Below are positions 1 to 12,150 of a stretch of DNA of 64,000 nt, in pieces; positions within the stretch are counted from its first letter, which is position 1, and each line of letters opens with the position of its first letter. Below the pieces are notes generated by a model. The model saw nothing but the letters and a program-made list of their open reading frames with translations. It did not search any database and was not told where the DNA came from. The position numbers were made by a program, and so were the translations under genes. Source of the DNA: Misgurnus anguillicaudatus. Its lineage: Eukaryota > Chordata > Actinopteri > Cypriniformes > Cobitidae. The stretch spans positions 35,498,001 to 35,562,000 of the forward strand of contig NC_073340.2 in NCBI RefSeq assembly GCF_027580225.2. Reading direction: 5' to 3'.

Positions 1-60
<60 letters not shown>
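1..60. repeat. (TC)n microsatellite
   Basis: An almost pure CT/TC dinucleotide run opens the window; its true left end lies outside. Confidence 0.95.
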
Positions 61-63
<3 letters not shown>

Positions 64-193
64 CCTTACTCACAATGATTGACTATCATTGCTGTATCTT
101 ATGACTTTAGCATCACATGATCATGACCGTAGTAAACCTGTTGTGACGTCACTGTGTGTGTTTTATATCTACACTAATTCTTCATGTTTTGCA

Positions 194-198
<5 letters not shown>

Positions 199-230
<32 letters not shown>
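199..230. repeat. (CA)n microsatellite
   Basis: Uninterrupted AC dinucleotide run of about 32 bp. Confidence 0.95.
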
Positions 231-232
<2 letters not shown>

Positions 233-640
233 TCACAAAGATTGATTCATTAATACGTTGAGCAAGCTCTAATGAACCTGTAGAGTTAATTGCCTTCAGC
301 AGCAACTGGCTTAAATGTAAATTAACTGATCAGAGTTGCAAAATAAGAAGCAAAGTGAAAATGAATGAATGCTGAAGAAAAGGAAAATCAATAGCTGTCA
401 AAGTGCTGTTGGTCCCATGAGATCATCTATTACTGTGGCCGCAACCTCCGCTCACGCTCCTTCACTTCACATTTCTTAATGTTCTGACCATCTGCACTGC
501 ACTATACACTGGGGAGTTTAAACATTTAGTATTTGAATCATGTTACTTTGTATCAAATATGACAAACGTTTTATATAAACTTAGGATGTAATTTGAGATT
601 TGTAACATTTAGACAAGACCTACATTGTACGCTGAAACTA
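233..640. other. AT-rich spacer, nothing recognised
   Basis: No exon-like frame, RNA gene or clear repeat ends seen here. Confidence 0.5.
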
Positions 641-1040
641 GGGGTGGGCCGATCTGATATTCTGTATCGATATTATTTCGACATTGGCAAAAATGGCTGC
701 ATCCAATACTGTAGAAGTCGGGGAGTACGATCCGATCCGATACCAACATGGAACTTAACTGTTGAAACGTAGCGTAAGCAATAGATGAGACCTGTCTGGA
801 GGTACTTTTTTATGTTCATCATACTTAAGTTATGGTTTACTTCACACATTTACTTTACATTTTTATGGCTAACAAATTTGTTATTTGCAGCTTAATTTAT
901 CAAAACGGCGATAGAGATGGTATTGGATTGGGATCGGTATCGACAGATACTCAAGGTTGTGGTATCGGTTTTAGACATGAAAAGTGGTATGGGTGGGCCA
1001 TTCACGAAAGCGTGCTATTATACTGTAGTTTTATATATGG
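641..1040. repeat. Probable decayed DNA-transposon copy
   Basis: The block starts at ggggtgggccgat and carries repeated atcgata/gatccgat/ggtatcg motifs, ending near gggtgggccat. This composition is typical of degraded fish DNA elements. The two small overlapping plus-strand frames here (832-1044, 917-1123) look like chance. Ends and family are not certain. Confidence 0.35.
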
Positions 1041-1258
1041 ATAATTTCCTTATACAAAAACACACTGATTCCCTTCAAATGGCCCTTGTTAACCCCCTGG
1101 AACTGTGTAGATGTGAAGGATAAATGCACTTTTTTGGGCTTCAAAATCAGAAGCACCATTTACTACCATTATAAATCTTGGAAGAGCCAGCACATTTTCT
1201 AATATAACTCCCACAGTGTTCATCTGCACCTAGGATTTGTAATTTTTTATTTTCCTTT

Positions 1259-1686
1259 AAAGGGACATATCATAAAAAATCTTACTTTTTCCATGTTAGT
1301 TGGGTCTCCAGTGCTTCTATCAACTTAGAAAATGTGAAAAAGATCAACCCAGTAACTTAGTTTGGTTAACCATTCTCTGCAGGCTTGTGAAAAACAGATC
1401 AATTTTGCTCCCCTTGTGATGTCAGAAGGGGATCTTATTATAATAAAACTGCCCCTTAATCTGCACTATCCAACCACGGCACTGCTATTTAGTTCAGAGA
1501 TCAGTTGATTTGCATTTAAAGGACACACCCAAAATGGCACATTTTTGCTCACACCTACAAAGTGTCAATTTTAACATGTTATAATAAATTATCTATATGG
1601 TTGTTCGAGCTAAAACTTCATACGCAGTCATGGGGACACTAAAGTTTAATTTTACATCTTTAAAGTGAAATGGCCCCCTTTAAGGT
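1259..1686 (+). repeat. Non-autonomous DNA element, family 1, copy 1
   Basis: The copy runs from aaagggacatatcat to ggccccctttaagg, so its ends form an imperfect inverted repeat (TTAAAGGG...). The interior matches the copies at 3176-3606 and, inverted, 19641-20085. Shared blocks include gtgaaaaagatcaac, ctccccttgtgatgt and tttttgctcacacctac. TAA or TTAA flanks suggest a cut-and-paste element, but the superfamily is not settled. Confidence 0.75.
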
Positions 1687-3175
1687 TAGGGATAAGATTT
1701 TCTTGCTTACATGCTACTATTGTGCATAATGTTATTATTCAATATAATTACATTTTATTATTTATAGAGTTTATTTTTGAGATCTGTTATAGCTTTAATT
1801 TCAACAACGTTGCTGAGTAAACTCTCAAAACCAATAGAGTAAAAGGCACTTTATGCAAAGTATACTGATGGCAGGACACATTTGTCTACAAATCGCCTTT
1901 CAGGTCTGTCTGGTTGAAGCGCCGTGGCCACCAACACCAAAAACATTTTTCTTTCCCTAGCAGGAAAAATGAACTGTCAGGCTTTAATGACAGATATTTG
2001 CATTGTGATACAAATTGTGTCCTTGGCCATGAGCATACGATACAGACCCATTAATAACCAAAGCAGATGATGGCTTCGTTTTTTCCTCGCACCGCTGTCG
2101 AAACATCTTCATGGATATATGCACCTATCAGCAGTGAGCGCAGAGCATTAGGATAGAAAGTCAGGACAGTATCGGGCCGACCATCAATCATGTTTCGCTC
2201 TCTTTATTGTATATTGTTCACATCCGATATCATTGTACGTCTTTCCATTTATTTTCACTTGTAACATTGATTTCGCATGGTTTTAGTGGTGGTTTGGAAA
2301 TGGGATGGGGATTTTAAAACACGGTATCATTGTAGATGGTGACGCGTCCATGTGGAATCACATGTAAAAAAATGCAATCCTATTTTACATGGGATGTCAT
2401 AACAAATAATTAAGTCTGGTTAAAAGTAAATAACAAAGATTACGTAACACTTATGTAAATAAAAGTCATGAAACAAATTAGAATAGATTCAATATCATTA
2501 CAATAAGTAAACTGTATGTCAGAAATTTAATCTCTACCATCATACAATGCACATACAGTATATTTACATGAATCAAATATTCCTTTCTGTTTCCAGCACT
2601 TTTAAGAGTCCCGAGGAGACATCAGGAGGGGGTGAGACATTAACTTTGGCTCATCATTAAACTGCGTATGTGTGTGTGGACGACAATATTTATATCTTTG
2701 TTGGAGTCTAGCTGGGCTGTTCTGATAGCCTTGATAATGACTATCAATGGGACACTTACCCTCCCTCTAATGGTGTCTACTGGAGAAGAATAAATAAATG
2801 TTAGCCACACGCCCCCATCCTTTGGTTTTTAGGTCCACGTCTTTGCGGTTTAGGATCAGAAAAAAGAGGAGAACGGAATTGTGTGTCTTCATTACAGCGT
2901 GATTTACTTTATGAGTTGTAATGCATGGGTGGTGAACAGGAATTGTGCCTAAACCCACAGTTCATTAGCCGACACCACAGAGCACTGAAACGCCTCTGCC
3001 GCATGGAGATGAGTTTTAACCATGCAAAGCATTAAGATCTCTAAGTGATTTGAGCTCGGATTTCAATGCGCTGTTAGGTTATAATCGGAGTAATGCTTTC
3101 GCTCCGAGCAAATGTAGTGGAAATTTAAAATGGTCTGGTTTTGAATTGGTGAATGCATATTAAATGAATTACTCT
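1687..3175. other. Intergenic spacer
   Basis: AT-rich non-coding DNA. The part near 2000-2300 is less AT-rich and non-repetitive, but I cannot assign a role. No exon with matching splice sites was found on either strand. Confidence 0.5.
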
Positions 3176-3606
3176 TAAAGAAGTCATATTATGAAAATAT
3201 GACTTTTTACATAAGTGCTATAATTGGGTCACTAGTGCTTGTATCACCTTGAAAATGTGAAAAAGATCAACACAGTAACTTAGTTTTGGTAAACCATTCT
3301 CTGCAACCATGTGAAAAACAGGTCATTGAAATTTGGCTCCCCTTGTGATGTAAGAATGGGATAATACCGCCTTACTATCCAATCACAGCACTGCCATTTA
3401 ATGCAGAGATCAGCTCATTTGCATTTTAAAGGACACACACAAAAACGGCACATTTTTGCTCACACCTACAAAGTGGTTATTTTAACATGCTGTAATAAAC
3501 TATCGGTGGGGCATTTTGATCCAAAACGTCACATATGTACTCTGGGGACACCAACGATTTATTTGACATCTTACAAAAAGTGTTGTGAAATGTCCTCTTT
3601 AAAACT
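3176..3606 (+). repeat. Non-autonomous DNA element, family 1, copy 2
   Basis: Same order of blocks as 1259-1686 (gtgaaaaagatcaac, ctccccttgtgatgt, tttttgctcacacctac), with a diverged left end. The 73-aa frame inside it (3401-3622) is not a gene. Confidence 0.75.
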
Positions 3607-4729
3607 TAAACATCCAAACTAACAGCATCATATTCAATGGATATGGAGTTTAGGAGAGATTGGACCCACCTGCTAAAGGATAGTGCACTATCCCTTTAAC
3701 AAATGCATTTGTGGACCATTGTTTAATACTAATAAAAAAATGTCTACATGAGAGAGAAAACATTTATCATGAGAACTCAATTTCTTTTGTTTTTTTGTAT
3801 ATTTGCCAAATACCTGATTAAATGAAGAAGTTTCTTAGATGAAATTGAAGTTTGGACAAGATAGTGAAAGAAAAGCAGTGGGAGATTTAAATACATCAAA
3901 AACATATTTGTCTAAATTCAAGGCCAAGTCTAAAGGATGTTTTTAACTTTCAGTGATTAAAATCATACAAACTCTTAGTTTTCTCAAATCTAAGTTTTGA
4001 AATATTAAAACATATTCATGTTTAGGTTTTACCTTACTCATCCAGTCAAACCTATCTAAGAGTCTTTTTTCAAATATATGCCGAAAAAATACATTAGCTA
4101 TATTGCATTGCATTACACAGCAGGTTTTCACATTTGAATGTTATAGTAAAAGGTAGCCTGCAATGACATCTTCTTGACATTAGTACAATATAGTAAACAA
4201 ATACTAACCTCAAAATTTGTGATTTTACCCATATGCAAAGGCAGATTACTGTTGCTTGTGCTAGTTGTGAGTACTTTGTTTGGTTTTATCTGACTGATTT
4301 CACTTCTTGTTTGTCTGACGAGAGAGAAATTCATCTGTTTGGTTGCTCTGGCGGCTGTATTGACACATCAGACACAGCAGCCGAGCAGAAATGACCCTCA
4401 TTTGTTTCTCTAGCTGATGTAATGGCAGCTCGTGTTCATTGGGCAAAACATTGACAGATTCAGAGCCTGTGCCCGAAATCTGTGACAGTACAGAATAAAC
4501 TAATGTACCTACTTCATGACTGTTAAATCTGTACATTGTATATACAGTAACATATGTTGGTGGTGCTGTATGCATACATTAAAAACATACTATATTGCCC
4601 ACAATTTCATTGTAATATCATGTGACCCATGCATTTCCAACAACAGTAAAAATAATTTCTTCAGTAAACAAGTATAATTTTTGATGTGCACAGCAGTTTA
4701 AGGCACCGCAAGTGCATCATTGACAAGTT
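3607..4729. other. Intergenic spacer
   Basis: Minus-strand frames of 60-90 codons at 3943-4575 overlap each other in different registers, lack splice context and resemble no known protein. No gene is called. Confidence 0.5.
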
Positions 4730-4920
4730 GGTAACACTTTATTTTATGGTGTCTTTGTTACACAAGCTACATGTAATTATTATAGTAATAACAGTTAATT
4801 ATGCATAATTACATGCAACTAACCCTAAAACAAGCCATACTCCTAACCCCAACCCTGTAGTAAGTACATGTTGTTAATGATTATTAATTAGTACTTAAAT
4901 GTATAATTACACTGTAACAG
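4730..4920 (+). repeat. DNA-transposon fragment with GGTAACACTTTA end
   Basis: Begins ttggtaacactttatttta, a terminal sequence of a very common fish non-autonomous element, and continues with AT-rich, aattattaatta-type sequence. Related ends are seen in the large inverted repeat at 11050-12150. Confidence 0.55.
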
Positions 4921-5284
4921 TGATGGCGTAAAAGTGTGACCAACAAGTTTAACTTCATGCTGCGATACAGCTTTCGAATCACTGTGATTTGTGATGTCTA
5001 TGATATCACTGTTGTACTGTGATGTCATAGACTGATCCGTCTGCGCAGCACTGAAGTCAAACACGCCTTGAAACACAAACAAGCTCAGTGAAAGATAAAA
5101 GCTTATTTTTTTCTGTATTTCTCTGTCTGTCTGTCTGTTATAAGTCACCATTGACAAGTTTTTTTTTTGCACTGGAATAGATGCATTGTATTTTGATCAG
5201 AAGGAAATATCCGGCACTGATGGACTAATTTTCCCTTCATTTTTTATTTATAGAAAAAAGATAATATACTTTGGTGCAGTAGTG

Positions 5285-5564
5285 CAGTGGTTCCCAAACT
5301 TTTTCAGCGTGCGGCCCCCCTTGTGTAAGGTACATTCCTTTGCGGCCCCCCAAAGAAAATTTGTGACAAAAACTGTTCTAAAACTCAAAATTTTTATTAA
5401 AAAAAACACATTAAATTATACAAAAAGTAGTGCTTTTGGTTAGAAGCCTTATTTTTTTAGATTTAATTACACAGAATTCATGATAAATTAATGTATTTCA
5501 TAAAATGTCATAAAACTGGGGCCCCCCTGGCACCATCTCGCGGCCCCCAGTTTGAAAACCACTA
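5285..5564 (+). mobile_element. hAT-like MITE
   Basis: Left end cagtggttcccaaact and right end gtttgaaaaccacta are inverted repeats, with GC-rich subterminal cggcccccc blocks. The 8-bp flanks are cagtagtg (5277-5284) and cagtagta (5565-5572), matching at 7 of 8 positions, as expected of a hAT target duplication. It has no coding capacity. Confidence 0.8.
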
Positions 5565-5620
5565 CAGTAGTAGACAACTATTATGATACTTTCTATACAT
5601 CAAAACTAAATTATAACATT

Positions 5621-5866
5621 AGAGATGCACCGATATTACATTTTATCAGCCGATAATTTGGTGGTGGTTAGATTAACTTGCATCTAAATTCTGAAGATAA
5701 ATTATTTCTAGATGTTATTCATTCATATAATGACCAATAATATTGAACATTAAACTAGTGATGTTTCTTTACATTTTCTATACACAGAGCTCAAATTCAT
5801 TACCATAGACGAAAAATGGCTTTTATCAACGATACTGATTATTGGCCGATTTATTTGTGCCTCTCT
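5621..5866 (+). mobile_element. MITE with AGAGATGCACCGAT ends
   Basis: Left end agagatgcaccgatatt; the right end, read on the minus strand, is AGAGAGGCACAAAT. The interior has cagccgataatttgg and tattggccgattt, typical of a common vertebrate hAT-like non-autonomous family. The flanking duplication is not clear. Confidence 0.6.
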
Positions 5867-6055
5867 TATTAACACTGAATGAACATTGTCCTGATTTCCT
5901 GATTTCATGTCTCTTGTATTTATCACTTCACCCTATCTTTATTGTCACATAACAATATTTCATGCTTATTTAATGCATTTGGCAAGTACTTAATTAAGTG
6001 TAAATAAATTTTGCATTCTGCTGTGCAATAAGTCTTAAATTGTGTGTAAAGCCAT

Positions 6056-6057
<2 letters not shown>

Positions 6058-6087
<30 letters not shown>
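6058..6087. repeat. (GA)n microsatellite
   Basis: Pure AG dinucleotide run. Confidence 0.95.
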
Positions 6088-6091
<4 letters not shown>

Positions 6092-6483
6092 ACTTCTGGT
6101 CATCTGTCACAACATCATTATTGGAGTTGATTTGCATAATGCAAAAAGAAATCAAATTATATTAACATAATGTATTTATGTATTTGATTAGACTTGCTAT
6201 TGCTTTGAGTGACATTGATTTAGTAAACAGGTTGATTTAAGGTTAATAGTGTGCAGTACACAGCAGCGGAGTGTCTGTATATTGATTGTTTTAACACGTT
6301 TCTGTCCTACAGTTTCTGCTGTTTTCACACAGGGTTTATAATAACGCATAATATTACTGACCTTCAAACAAGTTACATATCTTATAACCTAAGCATTGAA
6401 ATAAGATATAATGCACTAAATTGATGATAAATGAATTACCGGAATATTTCTGAATCAGGGCAGATTTTTGAGAGCCATGAGGA

Positions 6484-6650
6484 GGAAATACATTAAAATT
6501 CATGCATTTTGCAGATGCTTTTATCCAAAGTGACTTATAGTGCTTTATAATGTAGGCTATATGTTTTATATTTATGCCTCAGGGATCGAACGCACAACCT
6601 TTATGTTGCTAACACAATGCTTTATCTATTGAGCTACAGGAACATTATGT
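6484..6650 (-). mobile_element. tRNA-derived SINE copy
   Basis: On the minus strand the sequence opens with a tRNA-like half: a degenerate A box around GTAGCTCAATAGATAAAGC and a B-box-like GTTCGATCCC. It is followed by the conserved tail that reads on the plus strand as cagatgcttttatccaaag. A more decayed copy is at 43151-43281. Confidence 0.7.
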
Positions 6651-6655
6651 TTTAT

Positions 6656-8212
6656 TTGACAGTATTGTAGGTCTGATGCAAACTGTAGCTCATTTTAGTG
6701 AAGGATGTGTTGCCGAACTAGATTTTTTGGCTAAATTAGACCCTGCCCTACAAAGACATGGTGGCTTAATGTGCAAAATGATTGACAGGTAGAGAGTGTT
6801 TCTGATTGGCTAGTCTTCATCAACTGAATAAGTGTAGCTCACTTCACTGATTTTTTTGCTGTTTACAAAGACAGATGTGATTTTTCCGGACACCTATTTC
6901 AGTGATATCTGTCAGGCTTTTGGTAGATTTTATAATATGGTCTTCTAAAAAAACAAACAAACAAACAAACAAAAAGACTTTAAGGCACCTTTAGGGAAAA
7001 GTAAATCACTCCATCCATCTGTTCGGTCTGGTCTAACATCTGCACAACAGTACAGTAATCTCTGTACTTAGATTTTATTATTTAAAAATAATATTTATAT
7101 ACAAAATGAGCAGTATGGGATGTCACCCAGCCACACATGGCATGCAACAATTTAAATGTAAGTGATATGTTTTTAAGACCAAGAACAAGAAATGCAAACT
7201 TTCACCTCATCCTCATTAAAAACAAAAAATACAACTTTTGTTTTTAGCTGTATCTGGTGAGCAAAGAAATGTCATTTCATCGACTGGTTTAATTCTAGCG
7301 CCTGCACACATCGCATTAATTCCTGATAATTGCCTCTGGAAGGGCAAATAAAGAAGAGCTAATGGTCAGTGTGATTATCAGTTTCCCTCTGGAACGCTCT
7401 ACATTTCTATACGGGAAGTCTCTCATTCCAGCGCTGTTGACTGGGACGTCCAGTTTAGTATAAATTAGCCCGTCCTTCACTAGCAAAACACTGGAAGAAA
7501 TCATTGAAGCAAATGAGACTATTAACATTGTAAAGAGAGTTTACATTCAGGATCAATAGAGGCTCGTCTTCTTTAGAGGACCCTGCTGTGTCCTAAAATC
7601 TAAAGAGAGAGATTATAAGTCAGTCCATTCATTACACGCAGATGGACCGATAATTATCGACACCATCCACGCTGATAATTAAACCACAGCCTGTTTTAAA
7701 AGAGCCAGGGTTTTAATTTATGTATATGTTTATGTATGAGTTAATACCTCTGGCAGGCTTTAATGTCCTTGTTTTTCTCTTATATAAATGTACAGCAATG
7801 CTATCACATGCCAGGGTACTGAAAATGATGATGTTTCTAATCCATAGTGTTTAAATTTTAATCCAGGCACCCAGAATAGGAATGTGTTCACATTTGGCAG
7901 GTTTGTTTTTATTAAAACATACTTTATGCTATGTCATTGCAGATTATTTGAGTAAGTGTGAAAGCTAAACCTTGATGTGCACCAAACAAGCAGAAAATTT
8001 GACTCTAGGTCTGCTTACAAGGGAACTGTGCAGTTTGACTGTAATATGAATGCAACCTGCACCAAAGAAGTAAGTGATTAAAAGTGCGACACACTTAAAT
8101 TATGCAATTTGTTAACATGTGAAGGATGTCTTTTATATCTTAACAGATAATTTCCTGGAGCTGTTTTAAATTGTTTTAAACATTTTATGAGCTCTTCACG
8201 AGTTTTTCGCTG
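6656..8212. other. Intergenic spacer with a non-repetitive block
   Basis: The stretch has an (AAAC)n run near 6952-6972. A low-repeat block at about 7260-7700 has TAATTA-type sites and balanced base composition; it may be conserved non-coding DNA. The 70-codon minus frame at 7316-7528 has no recognisable features. Confidence 0.4.
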
Positions 8213-8660
8213 ATATTAAAGGGACACTCCACTTTTTTTGAAAATATGCTAATTTTTCACCTCCACCAGAGTTAAACATTTGATTTTTGCCGTTTTGGAG
8301 TCCATTCGGCTGATCTCCGGGTCTGGCGCTACCAATTTTAGCAAAGCTTAGCCCAATCTATTAAATCTGATTCGACCATTAGCATCGCGCTCACAAATGA
8401 CCAAAGCGTTTCAATATTTTTCCTATTTAAAACTTGACTTCTGAACTGACATCGTGCACTAAGACAGATGGAAAATCCAAAGTTGTGATTCTCTAGGCTG
8501 ATTTGGCTAGGACTATACTCTCATTCTGGCGTAATAATCAAGGAAAATAGCAGGGGACTATTTTCAGTAACTGCGTAGTATTGTCTGTAAAATTATGTTA
8601 GTCTACACGATGTAACTACAGAAGAGTCAAGTTTTAAACAGGAAAACTCATTTTTTTTTA
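8213..8660 (+). repeat. Non-autonomous DNA element (TTAAAGGGACACTCC end)
   Basis: Starts attaaagggacactccact and carries the block gctgatctccgggtctggcg. I recognise this as a high-copy cyprinid interspersed repeat. The right end is indistinct and abuts the Tc1-like element at 8665. Confidence 0.6.
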
Positions 8661-8664
8661 GATT

Positions 8665-8990
8665 TACAGCGGTTGCCAAAAAAATAGCACCCTTGATAAA
8701 TATGAGCAAAGACAGCTTTAAAAAAAACACAAAAATATGATGTTTCATTGAAGAAAATCAATTGAAGATGTTTTAATCGACTGGAGATGTTGCTATTCTG
8801 GCTAAAAGAGGACGTGTGTCTATATCATCTTATAATTTGAGTGGACAAAAACTCTTCAAGAATCACTTTAAACTGGACTGGGTTCTGCTATGAAACCAAA
8901 TTTTTTCATTTATTAATTAATTTTTTAAGCAAGAACACAAGACAACTTATATTTACCAAGGGTGCCAATATTTTTGCCAATATGGTTGTA
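8665..8990 (+). mobile_element. Tc1/mariner-like MITE
   Basis: Both ends abut TA dinucleotides (8665-8666, 8989-8990). The left terminus cagcggttgccaaaa and the right terminus, on the minus strand CAACCATATTGGCAAAAA, form an inverted repeat that includes the subterminal pair cacccttg/caagggtg. The 62-codon frame inside (8841-9029) is a remnant or chance. Confidence 0.75.
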
Positions 8991-9029
8991 AATCTGGAAT
9001 CTGAGGGTGCAAAAAAATCGAAATATTGA

Positions 9030-11049
9030 GAAAATCACCTTTAATGTTGTCCTGCATCCACTCACAAAAAATAAGTTTGCCTATAACATAAAAAATATAT
9101 CTTCATGGAACATAATCTTAACTTAATATCCTAATGATTTTTGGCATATATATATATATATTTTTATAGTTTTCTGGTCCATTGCACATAAGCACACATA
9201 TACAATGAGGGTGTTTAGCTTAGCACACAGCATGGACGTTCTGCAAAATCTGTCGCAAAATACGCATAGAAAAAGCTGACAAATCAGGTTGTGACCTTAT
9301 CCTTTTGATATTATGGTTCGGTTTGCTATTAACTCTTTCCCCGCCATTGACGAGTTATCTCGTCAATTAAGAGAAGACATTTGGATAAAAAATTTGTAAA
9401 ACACCGATTATGCACTTACCCAATTAATAAAAAAAACTGAAGCAAAAAGTTATTTACTAATTTTAACCTCTGTGTATGTTTTGATAATTGTCCTGAATCT
9501 GATCTCTAACAAAATTCCTACACAAAAATTCAATTATTTTTCATTTTTGCAACAAAAAAAATATCTTTAAAAAATGCGCACTAAGAGTTTATAAATAAAA
9601 AAAATTATATACAAAATATTACAAGCCATAGAAGAAACATTTTTGGTTCCCCTAAGAATTATTCAGTCAAAAGTATAAAAAAACCCTTTTTTTTCCTATT
9701 TAACTTTTTTTAGTGCCGAAAGATCTTTATTTACTATAAACACAAAAGTTGTTTTAAGAAATGTTTTAGAAACCACACAGCCAAAAATGGTACAATCCTT
9801 TCAACAGAAATAATTAACACAATGTTATTGTGTTACATGTAGATAAACCACAGTAATCCCATCAAACTTTTAGACAGAAATGTTGCAGTATATAAGAAAT
9901 CAAAAAATGTTTTAAAGTTTATAACAAGCACATTAGTTTTTGCAAGCTTTGTCCCAAATGTTCTTCGGTCAGCAAGTTATGTAGTCACTTGTTTTGTCAT
10001 CTCTTCAGTAATCCACTTCAGTAGTGAATAATTTATTTGTAGTTGTGTTTTGTTATTTGTACCACGTGTTGTCACCTAGTTGAGATGAATCACATTTCAA
10101 CAGCCGTGGCCTTTCCTTTCATACGGGACAAAAGAAAAGCTGGCGTTCCTGTATGTATGTGTGTGTGTTTCGTGGGGGGTTGAATTAAATAAATAAATAA
10201 ATTATGTTTTCATTATCTCGTGTTACTCTCCAGGCCGTCCTGTCCACACAGCTCAACTGCTAATCACAATGAATGCCTCCGCCCGACGCAATAATGCCTC
10301 CAAATGGGAATAAAATGGCTTTTCACTTTCATTTTTTGTTATGCTAAGGCGCTAACCCTAAAGTGACCGTGGTGTGGTGGGGGGGGCTGAGTCTGACCAA
10401 ATGCTGAATGAGAAAATAAGAGCCGTCTGTTCTCCATATGGCTGTATTGTGTTGATAATGTTGCACGCTTCAGGCCTGCAGCTACAGAATAAACTGCTGC
10501 TTTGATTCACACACACACACGCGGCATCACGTCAGTGCATGCGAGATTCAATGCTGGTTAATAGTACAACACACACACACTTATGCACAAACACACACAT
10601 ATTCATCTATATGACACTGTTCCTTTTAAACTCACAATAGAGTAACAGCAGGAGTTCCAGAAGTCATTTTAGGGATAATGTATAAACATTTCTGGATAGA
10701 CCAACCACGAGCTTTCAGGTTGTTATGCAATTGTAATTTGCATTTGTAGAAGCCACAAGTCATTGTGATTTCAATCTATTTTTAAAATATTGTGTCTTAG
10801 CTATATTCCTGGTGAAGAACTAATATATTGTAAATATAAAAAATATGTTTACAAAAACATATTGATTCTAATATAAATTCATTATATTTAACAAACAAAG
10901 AGGTCACATGCAAAACCATAAAAAGTGCATCTGACATGTTTTCATGTTGAGCATTTTTTATCCGTCACTTTAATGACAACAAAATGTTATTAGTCAGTGA
11001 TTGAAATTCCTCATTTTCACAAACGTCATTTTAGTCAATTTATGAATGC
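9030..11049. other. AT-rich spacer with repeat remnants
   Basis: It includes a copy of a fish repeat at about 9330-9420 (aactctttccccgccattga), of which an inverted copy lies at 46570-46640. It also has a (TA)n run near 9148 and CA/TG-rich runs near 10140-10600. No coding evidence. Confidence 0.5.
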
Positions 11050-12150
11050 AAGTTTTGGTAACAGTTTCTACAAAGGCCCACTTTATAATCGTCTATAGGT
11101 AATTATTACTAATCTATAAAAAATATTTGTATTATTACTTAAAAGTGACGTATTTGATTTTTCAATGTGCATGTTCATAATCCATTATACACTGATTTTA
11201 TAAGTATTAATTACTCAGTCAGATACTTACATGTGTGTATTTTTAAAGACCCAACCTGCATTATAATGTCATTATATTACAACTTATTACTAATGCAGAT
11301 TTAGTTCTTTGTCAAATGACTGAATTGTTTTTTATTGTTGTTAATAGCCATGTTGTCAGTTACTTATAATACAGTTATTAACCTCTATAAAGGCATTATT
11401 GATGGCTTTAAGTAAAGTGAAAGCCTAGGATACAAATGTTTGAAAATCATGAGGATGTTATTTGTTATCCATTTTAAAAGGTTTATTTGCAAATTTAACC
11501 ATAGAACAATAATGGCTACAATAAAGTAATGAAAATAAAAATACATACATTATATTAATACAGTTGCAATTGCAATTTTAATACAGTTAAGACAAAGCAA
11601 CATTATTTTTTAATGAACTTCATCTTCGTGATTTAATTCGCATTAGGAAAACTGTATTGTATGCTTTCACTTTACTTAAAGCCATTAATAATGCATTTAT
11701 ATAACTGTATTATGAATCACAATAAGTAACTCACAACATAGCTATTAACAACAATATAAATAGTTATTTGACAAAGAACTAAAACTGAATTACTAATAAG
11801 TCGTAACTATAACATACTGTAATGACATTATAACAATGCAGACTGTGTCTTTAAAAATACACTCATTGAAGCATACGATAATATTATATATAAATAATAT
11901 ATTATAAATCATTGTATAATGGATTATGGGCATACACATTGAAAAAGCAAATATATCACTTATATGTAATAATAAAATATTATAAATGTAACTATATAAC
12001 TGTTCTTATAATGGGGTATAAGTTTTGTGGTGTCTTTATAAATATATTTATAGAATAGTTATAATTACCTATAACACAATTGTAAAGGGGGCTATATTTC
12101 ATTGTTATCATGGGCTTCATAGAAAATGTTACCCAAGGTTTTTTGCAAAA
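11050..12150. repeat. Large inverted repeat (foldback-type element)
   Basis: The left arm (about 11055-11440) and right arm (about 11655-12143) are imperfect reverse complements. Matched blocks include cataatccattatac, ctttgtcaaat, ggctttaagtaaagtgaaag and the termini ggtaacag.../...gttacc. The loop is about 215 bp. The paired 107- and 112-codon frames on opposite strands at 11992-12363 are by-products. Confidence 0.8.

Noticed and set aside
6484..6650. Possible functional tRNA gene
   Set aside because: The tRNA-like part is degenerate, cannot form all arms and is joined to a SINE tail; a second copy at 43151-43281 confirms a repeat.
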